From Bradyrhizobium sp. (GTDB lineage: Bacteria > Pseudomonadota > Alphaproteobacteria > Rhizobiales > Xanthobacteraceae), in contig NZ_JAEMSD010000009.1 of the NCBI RefSeq assembly GCF_016462955.1, positions 1 to 43,462 of the forward strand: DNA of 43,462 nt, given 5' to 3'. Shown piece by piece: positions 10,924 to 20,452 of this stretch (the first letter of the stretch is position 1; every line of letters starts with the position of its first letter). The notes beneath the pieces are model-generated. The model did not search any database and was not told where the DNA came from. It worked only from the letters and a program-made list of their open reading frames with translations. The translations under genes and the position numbers were made by a program.

Positions 10924-11340
10924 ATGGATAGCAATGCTGGAGCTGAAGATACAAAGCGTTCGAGAAACGCGCTGCGCGACCCTCTGGTGCGGGCGCTGCT
11001 CAGTGAGCTGAGCGCCAAATTGGCGAAGCTTGCCAAGACCGGCTCAGGGTCCAGGATCGATCTGGGGCGGCTTCCCTTGCCAGCCGGTGGGTTGTCTGCC
11101 GTCCGCGGTGTTCTCGGGAAAGGGCAAATTGAAGCCACCTTCAAGGGCGTCGGATCATGCGTCTTCACTGAGACGGCGCTGGCGGGGGTATGGTGGGTCC
11201 AACAGTACAACACTGCCGACGACCTTGTGGGGGAATTTATCGAAATTGCTTACGTGCCCGAGTTGCTCAAATGCGATCGCGCCGAAGTTGATGCGGCAAG
11301 CAAGGATCTTGAGCTCAAGATCGCGGAAGGCGGCGTCTAG
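10924..11340 (+). CDS. hupH: HupH-like hydrogenase expression/formation protein
   Basis: SRIDLGRLPLPAGGLSAVRGVLGKGQIEATFKGVGSCVFTETALAGVWWVQQYNTADDLVGEFIEIAYVPELL matches the HupH C-terminal domain pattern; next to hydrogenase genes. Confidence 0.75.
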   Translation: MDSNAGAEDTKRSRNALRDPLVRALLSELSAKLAKLAKTGSGSRIDLGRLPLPAGGLSAVRGVLGKGQIEATFKGVGSCVFTETALAGVWWVQQYNTADDLVGEFIEIAYVPELLKCDRAEVDAASKDLELKIAEGGV

Positions 11341-12383
11341 CAGATTCGCGGAAGTGGATCTGAGTCCAGCTCCTCGACCAGCCGTTCGCCGCCGAGTTCG
11401 GTTTCCAGCAGGACGTAGGGATCGTCTTCGCCGACAACGCCGATTTCAGCTGCGTCTCGTCCCGCATCCAACTGCCGCAATGCGTGGACCGCATCTTGGA
11501 CCGACGCGGGGTCGACGACTGCGACAATTCTGCCCTCGCAAGCAAGGTAAAGCGGATTATAGCCCAGCATTTCGCAAACGGCTTGAACCTCGTTGCGTAT
11601 GGGAACGTTACTCTCGAACAGCCGCACGCTCAGCCCCGTATGCCGGACGATTTCGTGGCTCACGCTCGCAAGGCCTCCCCGCGTGGGATCCCGCATGAAT
11701 CTCAGGCCGGGTCTCGCGAGCAGCGCCCTGGCAAGGGGAAGGACGCTGGTGCAGTCCGATTGCAGGTCGCCGGTGAGGCCGAACTGCCGGCGCGCCAGCA
11801 GAATTGCCGTCCCGTGGTCGCCGATTGGCCCGCTGGCGATGATCCGGTCCCCCGGCAAGATACGATCGAGTCCCAGGACGATATCGGGGCGGCGGAAGCC
11901 GAGCCCGGTAGTTGCGAGGTAAAGCCCGCCTCCTTCACCTTTCCGAAGGACCTTGGTATCGCCGGTCACCACTCGCACGCAGGCCGCACGAGCTGCCGCG
12001 GCTATCGAGGCGACCACGCGATCAAGCCGCTCGATCTCGAAACCCTCCTCGATGAAGCTGTTGAGTGCAATATAGAGCGGCTCGGCCCCCGATACGGCGA
12101 GATCGTTCACGGTGCCATGAATAGCCAGGCTGCCGATGTCGCCCCCGGGAAATTCCAGCGGGTCGACCGTGAAGCCGTCCGAGGTCAGGGCAGGCAAGCT
12201 CCCGGGCGGCAAGGGGGGCAGGATCGCCGCGTCGGCATTCGGATCGAGCAGATCGTTGGTCAAATGCCGGACGAAGATCTGGTCGATCAGTTCGCGCATC
12301 CGCTTGCCGCCATTGCCATGCGCAAGCGAGATGTGCGTGCCGCCGTGAAGCGCGGAATGGCGGGTATCGCTTCGAGTTGTCAT
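11337..12383 (-). CDS. hypE: Hydrogenase maturation factor HypE
   Basis: ISLAHGNGGKRMRELIDQIFVRHL…MRDPTRGGLASVSHEI…, C-terminal PRIC; overlaps end of hypF. Confidence 0.95.
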   Translation of the reverse strand: MTTRSDTRHSALHGGTHISLAHGNGGKRMRELIDQIFVRHLTNDLLDPNADAAILPPLPPGSLPALTSDGFTVDPLEFPGGDIGSLAIHGTVNDLAVSGAEPLYIALNSFIEEGFEIERLDRVVASIAAAARAACVRVVTGDTKVLRKGEGGGLYLATTGLGFRRPDIVLGLDRILPGDRIIASGPIGDHGTAILLARRQFGLTGDLQSDCTSVLPLARALLARPGLRFMRDPTRGGLASVSHEIVRHTGLSVRLFESNVPIRNEVQAVCEMLGYNPLYLACEGRIVAVVDPASVQDAVHALRQLDAGRDAAEIGVVGEDDPYVLLETELGGERLVEELDSDPLPRIC

Positions 12384-14653
12384 TTTAGGGTCCGTCGCGC
12401 CGCGAATTCGATGACTTGGCCGAAACTCACGCCGCCATCGTTCATCGGTAGGCGTTCGTGCAGGCGAACGTCGAAGCCGTGCTCTTCGAGGGATGAAACC
12501 GCATGCTCCGTCAACAGCCGGTTTTGGAAAACGCCGCCGGTAAGCCCGACGATATTGGTACCGATTGTGCCGCGATGATGCAGAGCCTCCGCGAGCAGAG
12601 TGGCAGACAACGCGCCGTGAAAGATCGCAAGACGTTCGCCGATGGACAAGGAGGCGTCCAGCAACATCGGAACGAGGGGAGCCCAATCAACCTGTCTTAG
12701 GTCTCCAGACTGGCGCACCGGGAGAGCCACGCTGCAGGTGATCGGATCTGACGCGCTCTCGACCATTGCCGGCGCCTGGCCATCATATGAGCAGGATTCG
12801 GTGAGTCCGACCAAGGCGGCGGCGGCATCGAAGAGCCGTCCGACGGCGCTGGATTCGGTCCCCGCACCGGCGTTCCAGGCGCGCTGAAAATTCGCAGCGT
12901 CCGGACGACGGCTTTGCCAGGGATGCCCGACCTCCCATGACAAGGCGCATGCACTGCGCCAGGGCTCAAGCGCAACGCGGTCTCCGCCAATCAAGCGAAA
13001 GGGTCGAAACGTGCCAATCCTTCGCCAACGCCCCGGCGAGCCAAAGAACGTCTCTCCACCCCACAAGGTCGCATCTGGTCCAAGCCCCAGGCCGTCCCAC
13101 GCGAAGACCACCATCGCTTCCGTGCACCGGTGCTCCGCCGCCAATGCGGCGGCGTGCGCGGTATGATGTTCAATCGCAAAGTGCGGACTTGCCTGCCGCG
13201 ATGCCCAGCGCGTTGTCGTGAAGTCCGGGTGCGCGTCATGAACGACGAAGGCGGCGGAGACTCCATAGAGCGATTGAAAGTCGTGGGCGACTTGTTCGAA
13301 TACCGTCTTCGATCGAAGCGTCCCCATGTCTCCGACGTGTGGTGAGACGATCACCCTGTTGTCGATGCCCAAGGCAACTGTTGTCTTGAGCTGGGCTCCG
13401 CATGCCAGCACCGGAGCCTCAAGAGGATAAGGATTTGGACATGCGAGCGGCGCCGAGCCGCGGCCCAACCGGATCGGCCTTGCGCGATCCGCGATGATGC
13501 GGACAACGGGGTCATCGGCAGGGCGATGGATCGGCCGGTTATGGTGGAGGAATGCGTCGCAACAGCGCTTGAGGCGCAACTCCGCTTCGTCTTCGCCGGT
13601 GATCACCGGCTCGCCGCTGATGTTGCCGCTCGTGGCGACCAGCGGTTTGCCAAAATCTGTCGTGATGAGATGGTGCAGGGGACTGTAGGGCAGCATGAGC
13701 CCGATCTCGCGCAGGCCCGGCGCGACGGCCTGCGCGATTGGAGCCTGCGAACGCCTCCGCAGCAACACGATTGGCCGCACCGGATCGCGCAAGGCGGTCT
13801 CCTCTGGCGCATCCAGGTATGCAATTTCCCTAGCGAAGAACGTCGGGTCGATTTCCTTCGCTGGGAGCATCACCGCGAGCGGCTTGTCGGGTCTCTGTTT
13901 CATGCTGCGCAGCCGGAGCACGGCCGCCTCATCAGTGGCATCGCACATCAAATGGTATCCTCCGATACCTCGAACCGCGACAGTCAACCCCTGCCGGAGC
14001 GCCGTGATGCATGCGGAGAGCGCTTGCTCATTGCCGAGAATCTCGCCGCTGGATCCACTGTCGAACCTCAGCTGCGGGCCGCAATTCGGACATGCCAGGG
14101 GCTGGGCATGAAAGCGGCGATCATCAGGATCATCATATTCCCGCCGGCAGTCTGGGCAGAGCGCAAATTGCGCCATTGTGGTGTTGATCCGGTCGTAAGG
14201 GAGAGCGCGGATGATGGTGTATCGCGGGCCGCATTGCGTGCAGTTGGTGAAGGGATAACGATACCGTCGCTCCGAAGGATCGTTGATCTCGCCCAGACAG
14301 TCATCGCAGAGGTAGCAGTCTAGCGGTATGTCGGCCTGCCGCGTCGATCCCGATTCGCTTTCAACTATCGAAAATGCCGTGAGTACTGCAGTCGGTCGCT
14401 TTATATCGAACTCGACGATCGGCCGCGAAAACGGCGGCGCATCGGAGACAAGTCCCATCGCGAAGAGATCAAGCTGGTCCGGCCGCCCCGTTGCGAGCAC
14501 GGATACGTAGCTTGCCTCGTTCTTTACCCAGCCCACGATGCGATGGCTCTCCGCGAGGCGCTTGACGAAGGGGCGGAAGCCGACGCCCTGTACGAGGCCG
14601 CCGATCCGAAACTCGCGCGTTTCGATGAGAGGCTCTGTCTGATCCCTGGTCAT
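12380..14653 (-). CDS. hypF: Carbamoyltransferase HypF
   Basis: Acylphosphatase domain (GLVQGVGFRPFVKRLAE), zinc fingers CYLCDDCL…CTQCGPRYTI…CPDCRREY…CPNCGP, YrdC domain, C-terminal Kae1-like domain. Confidence 0.96.
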   Translation of the reverse strand: MTRDQTEPLIETREFRIGGLVQGVGFRPFVKRLAESHRIVGWVKNEASYVSVLATGRPDQLDLFAMGLVSDAPPFSRPIVEFDIKRPTAVLTAFSIVESESGSTRQADIPLDCYLCDDCLGEINDPSERRYRYPFTNCTQCGPRYTIIRALPYDRINTTMAQFALCPDCRREYDDPDDRRFHAQPLACPNCGPQLRFDSGSSGEILGNEQALSACITALRQGLTVAVRGIGGYHLMCDATDEAAVLRLRSMKQRPDKPLAVMLPAKEIDPTFFAREIAYLDAPEETALRDPVRPIVLLRRRSQAPIAQAVAPGLREIGLMLPYSPLHHLITTDFGKPLVATSGNISGEPVITGEDEAELRLKRCCDAFLHHNRPIHRPADDPVVRIIADRARPIRLGRGSAPLACPNPYPLEAPVLACGAQLKTTVALGIDNRVIVSPHVGDMGTLRSKTVFEQVAHDFQSLYGVSAAFVVHDAHPDFTTTRWASRQASPHFAIEHHTAHAAALAAEHRCTEAMVVFAWDGLGLGPDATLWGGETFFGSPGRWRRIGTFRPFRLIGGDRVALEPWRSACALSWEVGHPWQSRRPDAANFQRAWNAGAGTESSAVGRLFDAAAALVGLTESCSYDGQAPAMVESASDPITCSVALPVRQSGDLRQVDWAPLVPMLLDASLSIGERLAIFHGALSATLLAEALHHRGTIGTNIVGLTGGVFQNRLLTEHAVSSLEEHGFDVRLHERLPMNDGGVSFGQVIEFAARRTLK

Positions 14654-14654
14654 C

Positions 14655-15176
14655 TCAGCGGGGATGGTTGGAAAGGTCCAGCCATTCATGCGCCAGGCGG
14701 AGGGCAAGATCGGCTGCGAACGGCAATGCACTTGCAACCCTTGCGCTGAGCGACTCGCTCCACTCCATGCTAAGCGGTCGGATGCCGATCAGGGCGCGGT
14801 AGGAGGGGAGAAGGTCCCGGATTCGGGCCATGTCGAATAATTCCCTCAACCCGACCTCGTGCGCGGTGCGCTTTGCGCTTCCGAGGAATGCGTCCAAGCT
14901 CGCACCCACGAGGCAATCGACCGTTCCGGCCTCGTCCCCGATCATCGCTGCATCGACAACGATCAGCCGGTCGGTGGCCTCGATGGTCGGCAGCAGATTA
15001 AAGCTCAAGGTCCCGCCATCCACGAGCCCGACCTTTCCGTCCGCTGCCAAGCCCTGCAAGTGCCGCACCACGTGAACGCCAACTCCATCGTCGCCGAGCA
15101 AGGTATTTCCAATTCCCAAGATGGTAACCGCAGGAGCGCAATGGGACCGATCGGGCAGGCTCGAGGACAAGGTCAT
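14655..15176 (-). CDS. hupD: Hydrogenase maturation protease (HyaD/HupD family)
   Basis: VTILGIGNTLLGDDGVGVHVVRHL…VDGGTLSFNLLPTIEATDRLIVVDA; 4-nt overlap with hypD. Confidence 0.9.
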   Translation of the reverse strand: MTLSSSLPDRSHCAPAVTILGIGNTLLGDDGVGVHVVRHLQGLAADGKVGLVDGGTLSFNLLPTIEATDRLIVVDAAMIGDEAGTVDCLVGASLDAFLGSAKRTAHEVGLRELFDMARIRDLLPSYRALIGIRPLSMEWSESLSARVASALPFAADLALRLAHEWLDLSNHPR

Positions 15177-16306
15177 CGTGATCTGCCGGGCAATTTGCCG
15201 CCAGCGTAGGCGTTCTTGCCGGTTCGATAACCCGCCGTCCACCAGACATGGCAGGCGCCCTCATCGGACACCATGCAAGGACCGATCGGCGAATCAGGGG
15301 TGCAGGCGGCGCCATACAGCCGGCACTCCGTCGGCAGAACCTTGCCGAGGATGACGCGCGCGCAGTCGCAGCCCGGCGGCATTTCGCCCCGGCGGGGCCG
15401 ATCGATCGTGTCGTCGAAAGCAAATTTCAAGCTGGCGTCATGGGACGCATATTCAGGCCGGAGACGGAAACCGGACTGCGGAATGATCCCGATCCCCCGC
15501 CAGTCGGCGTCGATCACTTCCATGGTTTGCGTGAGACACCGGCGGGCCACGGTATTGCCGCCGAGTTTCACGCTGCTCGCATAGCAATTGTCGAGGAATC
15601 GGCGTCCTTCGATGAGCTGGCGCAAGGTAGAGTAGGTCGCAGACAAGAGGGTGTCGGCCGTGAAACCGGCCACGGCAGCGGGCATGTCATGTTCGCGTAC
15701 CACGAACTCCCATTCCTGATACCCCATGATGGTCGCCACGTGACCCGGTGCGATCAAGGCGTCAAACCCAGGCTGCTCGGACTTGAGGAGCATGGCCACC
15801 GCGGGCCAGGTCAGCCGGCCAGAAATCAGCAGATAGAGGTTGGGCGGCAGACCCTGCGCGATCTGCGCCGCCACGGGCGCCAGGGTCGTCTCGAACCCTG
15901 CCACAAAGAAAATCACGGTCTTCAGCGGATTTTCGCGCGCGATGGCGACCGCCTCGGTCGGACTGGCCACCGGACGTATGTCCGCGCCGGCAGTCTTCGC
16001 CTGCTCGAGCGAGCGCGGCTGCGCCTTGGGAGCATTCACGGGCACCCGCAGCATATCGCCAAAGGCAACCATGATCACGGGCTCCGACAAGGCAAGATCG
16101 ATGGCCCGAAACACATCTTCCTCGGGACACACGCAGACGGGGCATCCCGGCCCCGGGATCAATTGAACGTTCGGCGGCAGTAAGCTCCTCAAGCCCGCGG
16201 TTGCGATCGTTCGCTCATGGCCGCCGCAGACGTTGAGGACGCGGACGGGCCGATCAAGCGGCAGATCCCGGATACGATCGAGCCAGACGCGCGCGGAAGA
16301 AGCCAA
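15173..16306 (-). CDS. hypD: Hydrogenase maturation protein HypD
   Basis: VRVLNVCGGHERTIATAGLRSLLPPNVQLIPGPGCPVCVCPEEDV… CDCARVILGKVLPTECRLYGAACTPDSPIGPCMVSDEGACHVWW. Confidence 0.97.
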   Translation of the reverse strand: MASSARVWLDRIRDLPLDRPVRVLNVCGGHERTIATAGLRSLLPPNVQLIPGPGCPVCVCPEEDVFRAIDLALSEPVIMVAFGDMLRVPVNAPKAQPRSLEQAKTAGADIRPVASPTEAVAIARENPLKTVIFFVAGFETTLAPVAAQIAQGLPPNLYLLISGRLTWPAVAMLLKSEQPGFDALIAPGHVATIMGYQEWEFVVREHDMPAAVAGFTADTLLSATYSTLRQLIEGRRFLDNCYASSVKLGGNTVARRCLTQTMEVIDADWRGIGIIPQSGFRLRPEYASHDASLKFAFDDTIDRPRRGEMPPGCDCARVILGKVLPTECRLYGAACTPDSPIGPCMVSDEGACHVWWTAGYRTGKNAYAGGKLPGRSR

Positions 16307-16321
16307 CGGTGTCTCTCCCTA

Positions 16322-17113
16322 TCAAAGTGGATTGTTGCGTCTGGATGGCCGGCTATGTCGGCGCTCGGCCAGGCTCTGCCGAAGCCACGACAGCCATTCA
16401 TCCATTCCGGCCGAGTTCCGCGCCGAGGTTGTCAGAACTGGTCCGCCGTAACCGGAAGCCTTGAGGGCGGCGGTCGCGCGATCGGGCCGAAAATCGTCCA
16501 GAAATGGAAGGAGGTCCGTCTTGGTCAGAACGACAAGATCGCTGTTGCGGAACATGACCGGATATTTGGCCGGCTTGTCGTCGCCTTCGGTCGTCGAGAG
16601 CAAGACGACATTAAGTTGTTGCCCCAGGTCGAACGAGGCCGGACACACCAAATTGCCGACGTTCTCGATGAACAGCACGTCGATGTCGCCGAGCTCGAGC
16701 TCGTGCAGCGCATCATGCACCATGGCGGCATCGAGGTGACACGCGCTTCCCGTGGTGATCTGAACAGCAGGCACGCCCTTGGCGCGGATGCGCGCGGCGT
16801 CGTTCTCCGTTTCGAGGTCGCCCTCGATGACGGCGAGCCTGAGTTCGGACCCTAGTCTCTCGATGGTCGCCTCCAAAAGCGCGGTCTTGCCGGCCCCGGG
16901 AGATGACATCAGGTTGATGGCGAGAATGCCAAGTTCGTCGAAATGCTCGCGATTGTGGTGCGCCGCACGGTCGTTGGCAGCCAGAAGCCGGCTGATCACC
17001 CGGGCCTCGTCCACGGGGCGGTGCCCTTGCGCTGCGCTGGCAACTTCCTTGCCCTGCGAATGTCTGACGATGTGACCGCCGTCATGAGCGGCACAGCCGC
17101 AATCTCTGCACAT
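16322..17113 (-). CDS. hypB: Hydrogenase nickel incorporation GTPase HypB
   Basis: MCRDCGCA start, NLMSSPGAGKTALLEATIERL P-loop, VVLTKTDLLPFLD. Confidence 0.96.
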   Translation of the reverse strand: MCRDCGCAAHDGGHIVRHSQGKEVASAAQGHRPVDEARVISRLLAANDRAAHHNREHFDELGILAINLMSSPGAGKTALLEATIERLGSELRLAVIEGDLETENDAARIRAKGVPAVQITTGSACHLDAAMVHDALHELELGDIDVLFIENVGNLVCPASFDLGQQLNVVLLSTTEGDDKPAKYPVMFRNSDLVVLTKTDLLPFLDDFRPDRATAALKASGYGGPVLTTSARNSAGMDEWLSWLRQSLAERRHSRPSRRNNPL

Positions 17114-17525
17114 CGCGATTCCGCTCCTTCATCCTACGTTCTGGTGCACACGCCGCTTCCTCGAGAAGACTCTCCGAATCCACCCCATCGAATTCCACGC
17201 TCAACAGCGTGAGTTCGTCACCGCGCGTTACGCGAACGCGAAATGAGCCGCAGGATGCGCAGAGCAGGCGATTGGGGAGCGTAACGCTTGACCCACCGCA
17301 GTCCGCACAGCGAACGCTGACGTCGCTTTGCTCGAAATCCAGGCAGGCCATCTCGGCCCGGGTCCCAGCCTTGGCGACCTCGAAGGCGCGGCTCAGTAAT
17401 CCAGGCTCGACGCCTGAAAGTGGCCCAACGCCAACCACGATGCGCCGCACGTACGCGGTCTGAACGGTATCGGCAAGACGCTCCACCTCGGAAAGCAGCG
17501 ACCAGCAAATCGACAGCTCATGCAT
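17082..17525 (-). CDS. hypA: Hydrogenase nickel incorporation protein HypA
   Basis: MHELSICWSLLSEVERLADTVQTAYVRRIVVGVGPLSGVEPGLLSRAFEVA…VRCADCGGSSVTLPNRLLCASCGS. Confidence 0.93.
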   Translation of the reverse strand: MHELSICWSLLSEVERLADTVQTAYVRRIVVGVGPLSGVEPGLLSRAFEVAKAGTRAEMACLDFEQSDVSVRCADCGGSSVTLPNRLLCASCGSFRVRVTRGDELTLLSVEFDGVDSESLLEEAACAPERRMKERNRDVQRLRLCRS

Positions 17526-17760
17526 CGATCGCTCCGCTCTGAGCGCCAAAGGCGGCGTCGAAGAGAGCCCATGTGGACTCCGCTTCGGCCGCTTCGATGA
17601 TCTGAATGGCATAGCCGAGGTGAACCAGGACGTGATCGCCCACGGTCACGCTGCGATCCTGCAACAAAAACAGGTTGACCTCGCGCGACACGCCCTTGAC
17701 GGAGCAGCGGGCCACGTATCCGTCGACGGTGTCGACACGCATTGGAATGGCGAGGCACAT
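17518..17760 (-). CDS. hypC: Hydrogenase assembly chaperone HypC
   Basis: MCLAIPMRVDTVDGYVARCSVKGVSREVNLFLLQDRSVTVGDHVLVHLGYAIQII. Confidence 0.95.
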   Translation of the reverse strand: MCLAIPMRVDTVDGYVARCSVKGVSREVNLFLLQDRSVTVGDHVLVHLGYAIQIIEAAEAESTWALFDAAFGAQSGAIDA

Positions 17761-17771
17761 GCGAACGCCCT

Positions 17772-18656
17772 CTACGATTGACCCACGTTCAGAACCGGTG
17801 CAAGACCTTCGATGAGCGCGCGTCTCTGCTTTTCATCCAGTTTTGCGTTGAGACGGGCAAGCGCAGTGCCCAACGCGCGCAGCGCTGCAACATGTTTCGA
17901 CGATTGCAGCTCATGCCTCTTGAGCAAAGCCACCGGGTCCGTGGAAGCCGGTTCAGCCGGGGAGGGACGGCGAACGACCTGCGCGGTCGCGTCGAGCAGC
18001 TCCAACCAGGCTGGCTCTTGGGACGGCTCTATGCCGACCGTGTCATGCAAGGCGGCCATCTTCTGCGACAACTCTTCGCTGGAAATCGGTCCCTGGCTTG
18101 CGAAATCGGCCGGCGGCGCCATCTCCTTCCCTGAGGGAGCAGCATCGGCTTGCTTGGCTGGCTGTGACGCAGCGGCTGCTTGGTCACCTCCAGGCGGTGT
18201 GCCCATCGGGGTCGTCGCACGCTCGGCGTTGTCGGCCGTCGTAGCCTTGGGTCCCGAAGGCATGGTTTCGCCGGGCGCGCGGGCGACCACCGCGTCGTCG
18301 ACCGCACCCGGGCAGAAAAAGCTGAAATTGCCGGTGTCGCGGCCGCGTATGAACTGCGTCCAGTTCGGCTCAACCCGGTGTTCGGGAGAAGTATCGAACG
18401 TGCCGAGGTGATGGCACATGGCGCAATGAGGCTGATGGGCGCGAACGCGCAGCCGGCCGCGATCGATGCAATAAGTGTCGATAAGATCGCCAAAGCCGGA
18501 GCCGGGTCGAGCGAGAACAGGAGAGCCCAGCAGCAGCGCCGCAAAGCAGGCGAGCGGGACAACGCCGGCATATCGGCTCGGCGCCTTGCGTTCGGAATCG
18601 GATCGCATGTCTTCAGCCTCTCGTCTGGCCTCGCGCCGTTTCGCCCCACCCATCAT
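17772..18656 (-). CDS. Exported protein with one CxxCH haem motif and a C-terminal LTxxQ/Spy-like helical region, coupled to hupL
   Basis: ATGA overlap with hupL stop; signal-like AGVVPLACFAALLLGSPVLA; CAMCHHLGTFDTSPEHRVEPNWTQFI; C-terminal AALRALGTALARLNAKLDEKQRRALIEGLAPVL. Confidence 0.8.
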   Translation of the reverse strand: MMGGAKRREARREAEDMRSDSERKAPSRYAGVVPLACFAALLLGSPVLARPGSGFGDLIDTYCIDRGRLRVRAHQPHCAMCHHLGTFDTSPEHRVEPNWTQFIRGRDTGNFSFFCPGAVDDAVVARAPGETMPSGPKATTADNAERATTPMGTPPGGDQAAAASQPAKQADAAPSGKEMAPPADFASQGPISSEELSQKMAALHDTVGIEPSQEPAWLELLDATAQVVRRPSPAEPASTDPVALLKRHELQSSKHVAALRALGTALARLNAKLDEKQRRALIEGLAPVLNVGQS

Positions 18657-20452
18657 AACACCTTCACGCGAACGAGCTCGTCGCCATCGGGATCGATGAC
18701 ATGGACCGCGCAAGCCAGGCACGGATCGAAGCTGTGAATGGTACGCAATATTTCCAGCGGGCGCGTGGGGTCCTTCAATTTGTGTCCGCGCAGTGCCGCT
18801 TCGTACGGACCCTCCCGGCCCGCTGCGTCGCGCGGCCCCGCGTTCCAGGTGCTTGGAACCACCGCCTGATAGTTGCCTATCCGTCCGTCTTCGATGGTAA
18901 GCCAGTGGGCCAGAGCTCCGCGCGGGGCCTCCATCATGCCGACGCCGCGGCTTTTCTTGGGCCATGTGGCAGGATCGAACAGGACGTCGTCGAAGGTGCG
19001 GAGATCGCCGCTTGCGATGTTCGCCATCAAGGCGTCGTGCATGCCGGCCATCGAATCCGCGATCAATTTGGTCTCGAGGGTGCGCGCCGCGATGCGCCCC
19101 AATGTCGAGAAAAGCGCCGGGATCGGCAGACCCAGTCGGCCAAGCGCGTGGTCGACCAAGCCTCGTGCGCGAAGATCCCCACTGGCGTAAAGGACCAGAA
19201 CCCGGGCCAACGGTCCAACTTCGACCGGAAGCCCTTTCCAGCGCGGGGACTTGATCCAGGAATATGATTTGTCGACGTCGAGCTGCTCGTAGGGCGGCGC
19301 CGGTCCGGTATAATCCAGGGAAGTCTCTCCGTCATAGGGGTGCAGGCCCGCCTGTTTGCCGGTGGAGTATTGATACCAGGAATGGGCGACGAACTCCTGG
19401 ATCTCGGTCGGATCCTCAAAATCGACCGGCTGAACGCTCGACAAATCCCGGTTGGTGATCACGCCTGCCGGAAATAGCAAGGTTGTCCGTTCGGCCGCGC
19501 CGATCCCTTGCGGAAACTCGCCGTACGACAGGAAGTTGCCGACCCCTTCACCGCGGGTTGCCCAGTCCTTGTAGAATCCGGCGATCGCCAGCGTGTCGGG
19601 CAAATAGACCTGGTCGACGAAGGTCCTCATCTTTTTGATCACCTCCCCGACCAGCCGTAGGTTCTCCGCGTTCACGGCCGTGGCAGTCGCCGTCTCAGAA
19701 ATTGCGCAGGGAACGCCGCCGACCACGAAGTTCGGGTGCGGGTTCTTTCCGCCAAAAATGGCATGGATCTTGACCACATCGCGCTGCCAGGCCAGCGCCT
19801 CCAGATAGTGCGCCACCGCCAAGAGGTTGACCTCCGGCGGCAGTTTGTATTCGGGATGGCCCCAGTAGCCGTTTGCGAAAATTCCGAGCTGGCCTCCTTC
19901 CACAAAGCCTTTCAGCTTTCGCTGGACGCTGCCGAAATAGTCGGGGGAATTGTTGGGCCACGGGCTCAAACTGGTCTGCAGCTTTGCGGTCGCGGCTGGA
20001 TCCGCCTTGAGCGCGGAAACGACGTCGACCCAGTCGAGCGCATGCAGGTGATAAAAGTGCATGACATGGTCGTGCACATATTGCGCAGCAATCATCAGAT
20101 TGCGGATGTGCTGGGCATTTTGCGGAATCACGTGGCCAAGCGCATACTCCACCGCCCGGACGGAGGCGATGCTGTGCACGACGGTGCAAACGCCACAAAA
20201 TCGCTGCGTAAACGCCCACGCATCGCGCGGGTCACGCCCTTTCAGAATGATTTCGATGCCGCGCACCATCGTGCCTGAGCTCGACGCGCGCGTAATCACG
20301 CCTTGAGCGTCGGTTTCCGCCTCGATCCTCAGATGTCCTTCGATGCGGGTGACCGGATCGACAACCACCCGGCGCGGTTGCGAGCCCGTTGTCGCGGCTC
20401 GAGGCTCGGAAGTGGATTTCCTGCCTGTCTTCCGATCAGAAGGGTTTGCCAT
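18653..20452 (-). CDS. hupL: [NiFe] hydrogenase large subunit (group 1-like)
   Basis: VDPVTRIEGHLRIE, RFCGVCTVVHSIASVRAVE (L1) and SFDPCLACAVHV (L2). Confidence 0.96.
   Translation of the reverse strand: MANPSDRKTGRKSTSEPRAATTGSQPRRVVVDPVTRIEGHLRIEAETDAQGVITRASSSGTMVRGIEIILKGRDPRDAWAFTQRFCGVCTVVHSIASVRAVEYALGHVIPQNAQHIRNLMIAAQYVHDHVMHFYHLHALDWVDVVSALKADPAATAKLQTSLSPWPNNSPDYFGSVQRKLKGFVEGGQLGIFANGYWGHPEYKLPPEVNLLAVAHYLEALAWQRDVVKIHAIFGGKNPHPNFVVGGVPCAISETATATAVNAENLRLVGEVIKKMRTFVDQVYLPDTLAIAGFYKDWATRGEGVGNFLSYGEFPQGIGAAERTTLLFPAGVITNRDLSSVQPVDFEDPTEIQEFVAHSWYQYSTGKQAGLHPYDGETSLDYTGPAPPYEQLDVDKSYSWIKSPRWKGLPVEVGPLARVLVLYASGDLRARGLVDHALGRLGLPIPALFSTLGRIAARTLETKLIADSMAGMHDALMANIASGDLRTFDDVLFDPATWPKKSRGVGMMEAPRGALAHWLTIEDGRIGNYQAVVPSTWNAGPRDAAGREGPYEAALRGHKLKDPTRPLEILRTIHSFDPCLACAVHVIDPDGDELVRVKVL

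Noticed and set aside
11484-12578. Long plus-strand ORF (364 aa) antisense to hypE/hypF
   Set aside because: Shadow ORF of GC-rich coding DNA; the opposite strand encodes clear HypE and HypF.
13526-14323. 265-aa plus-strand ORF antisense to hypF
   Set aside because: Same reason: antisense shadow of HypF zinc-finger/YrdC coding region.
15248-16183. 311-aa plus-strand ORF antisense to hypD
   Set aside because: Shadow ORF; HypD motifs on the minus strand are unambiguous.
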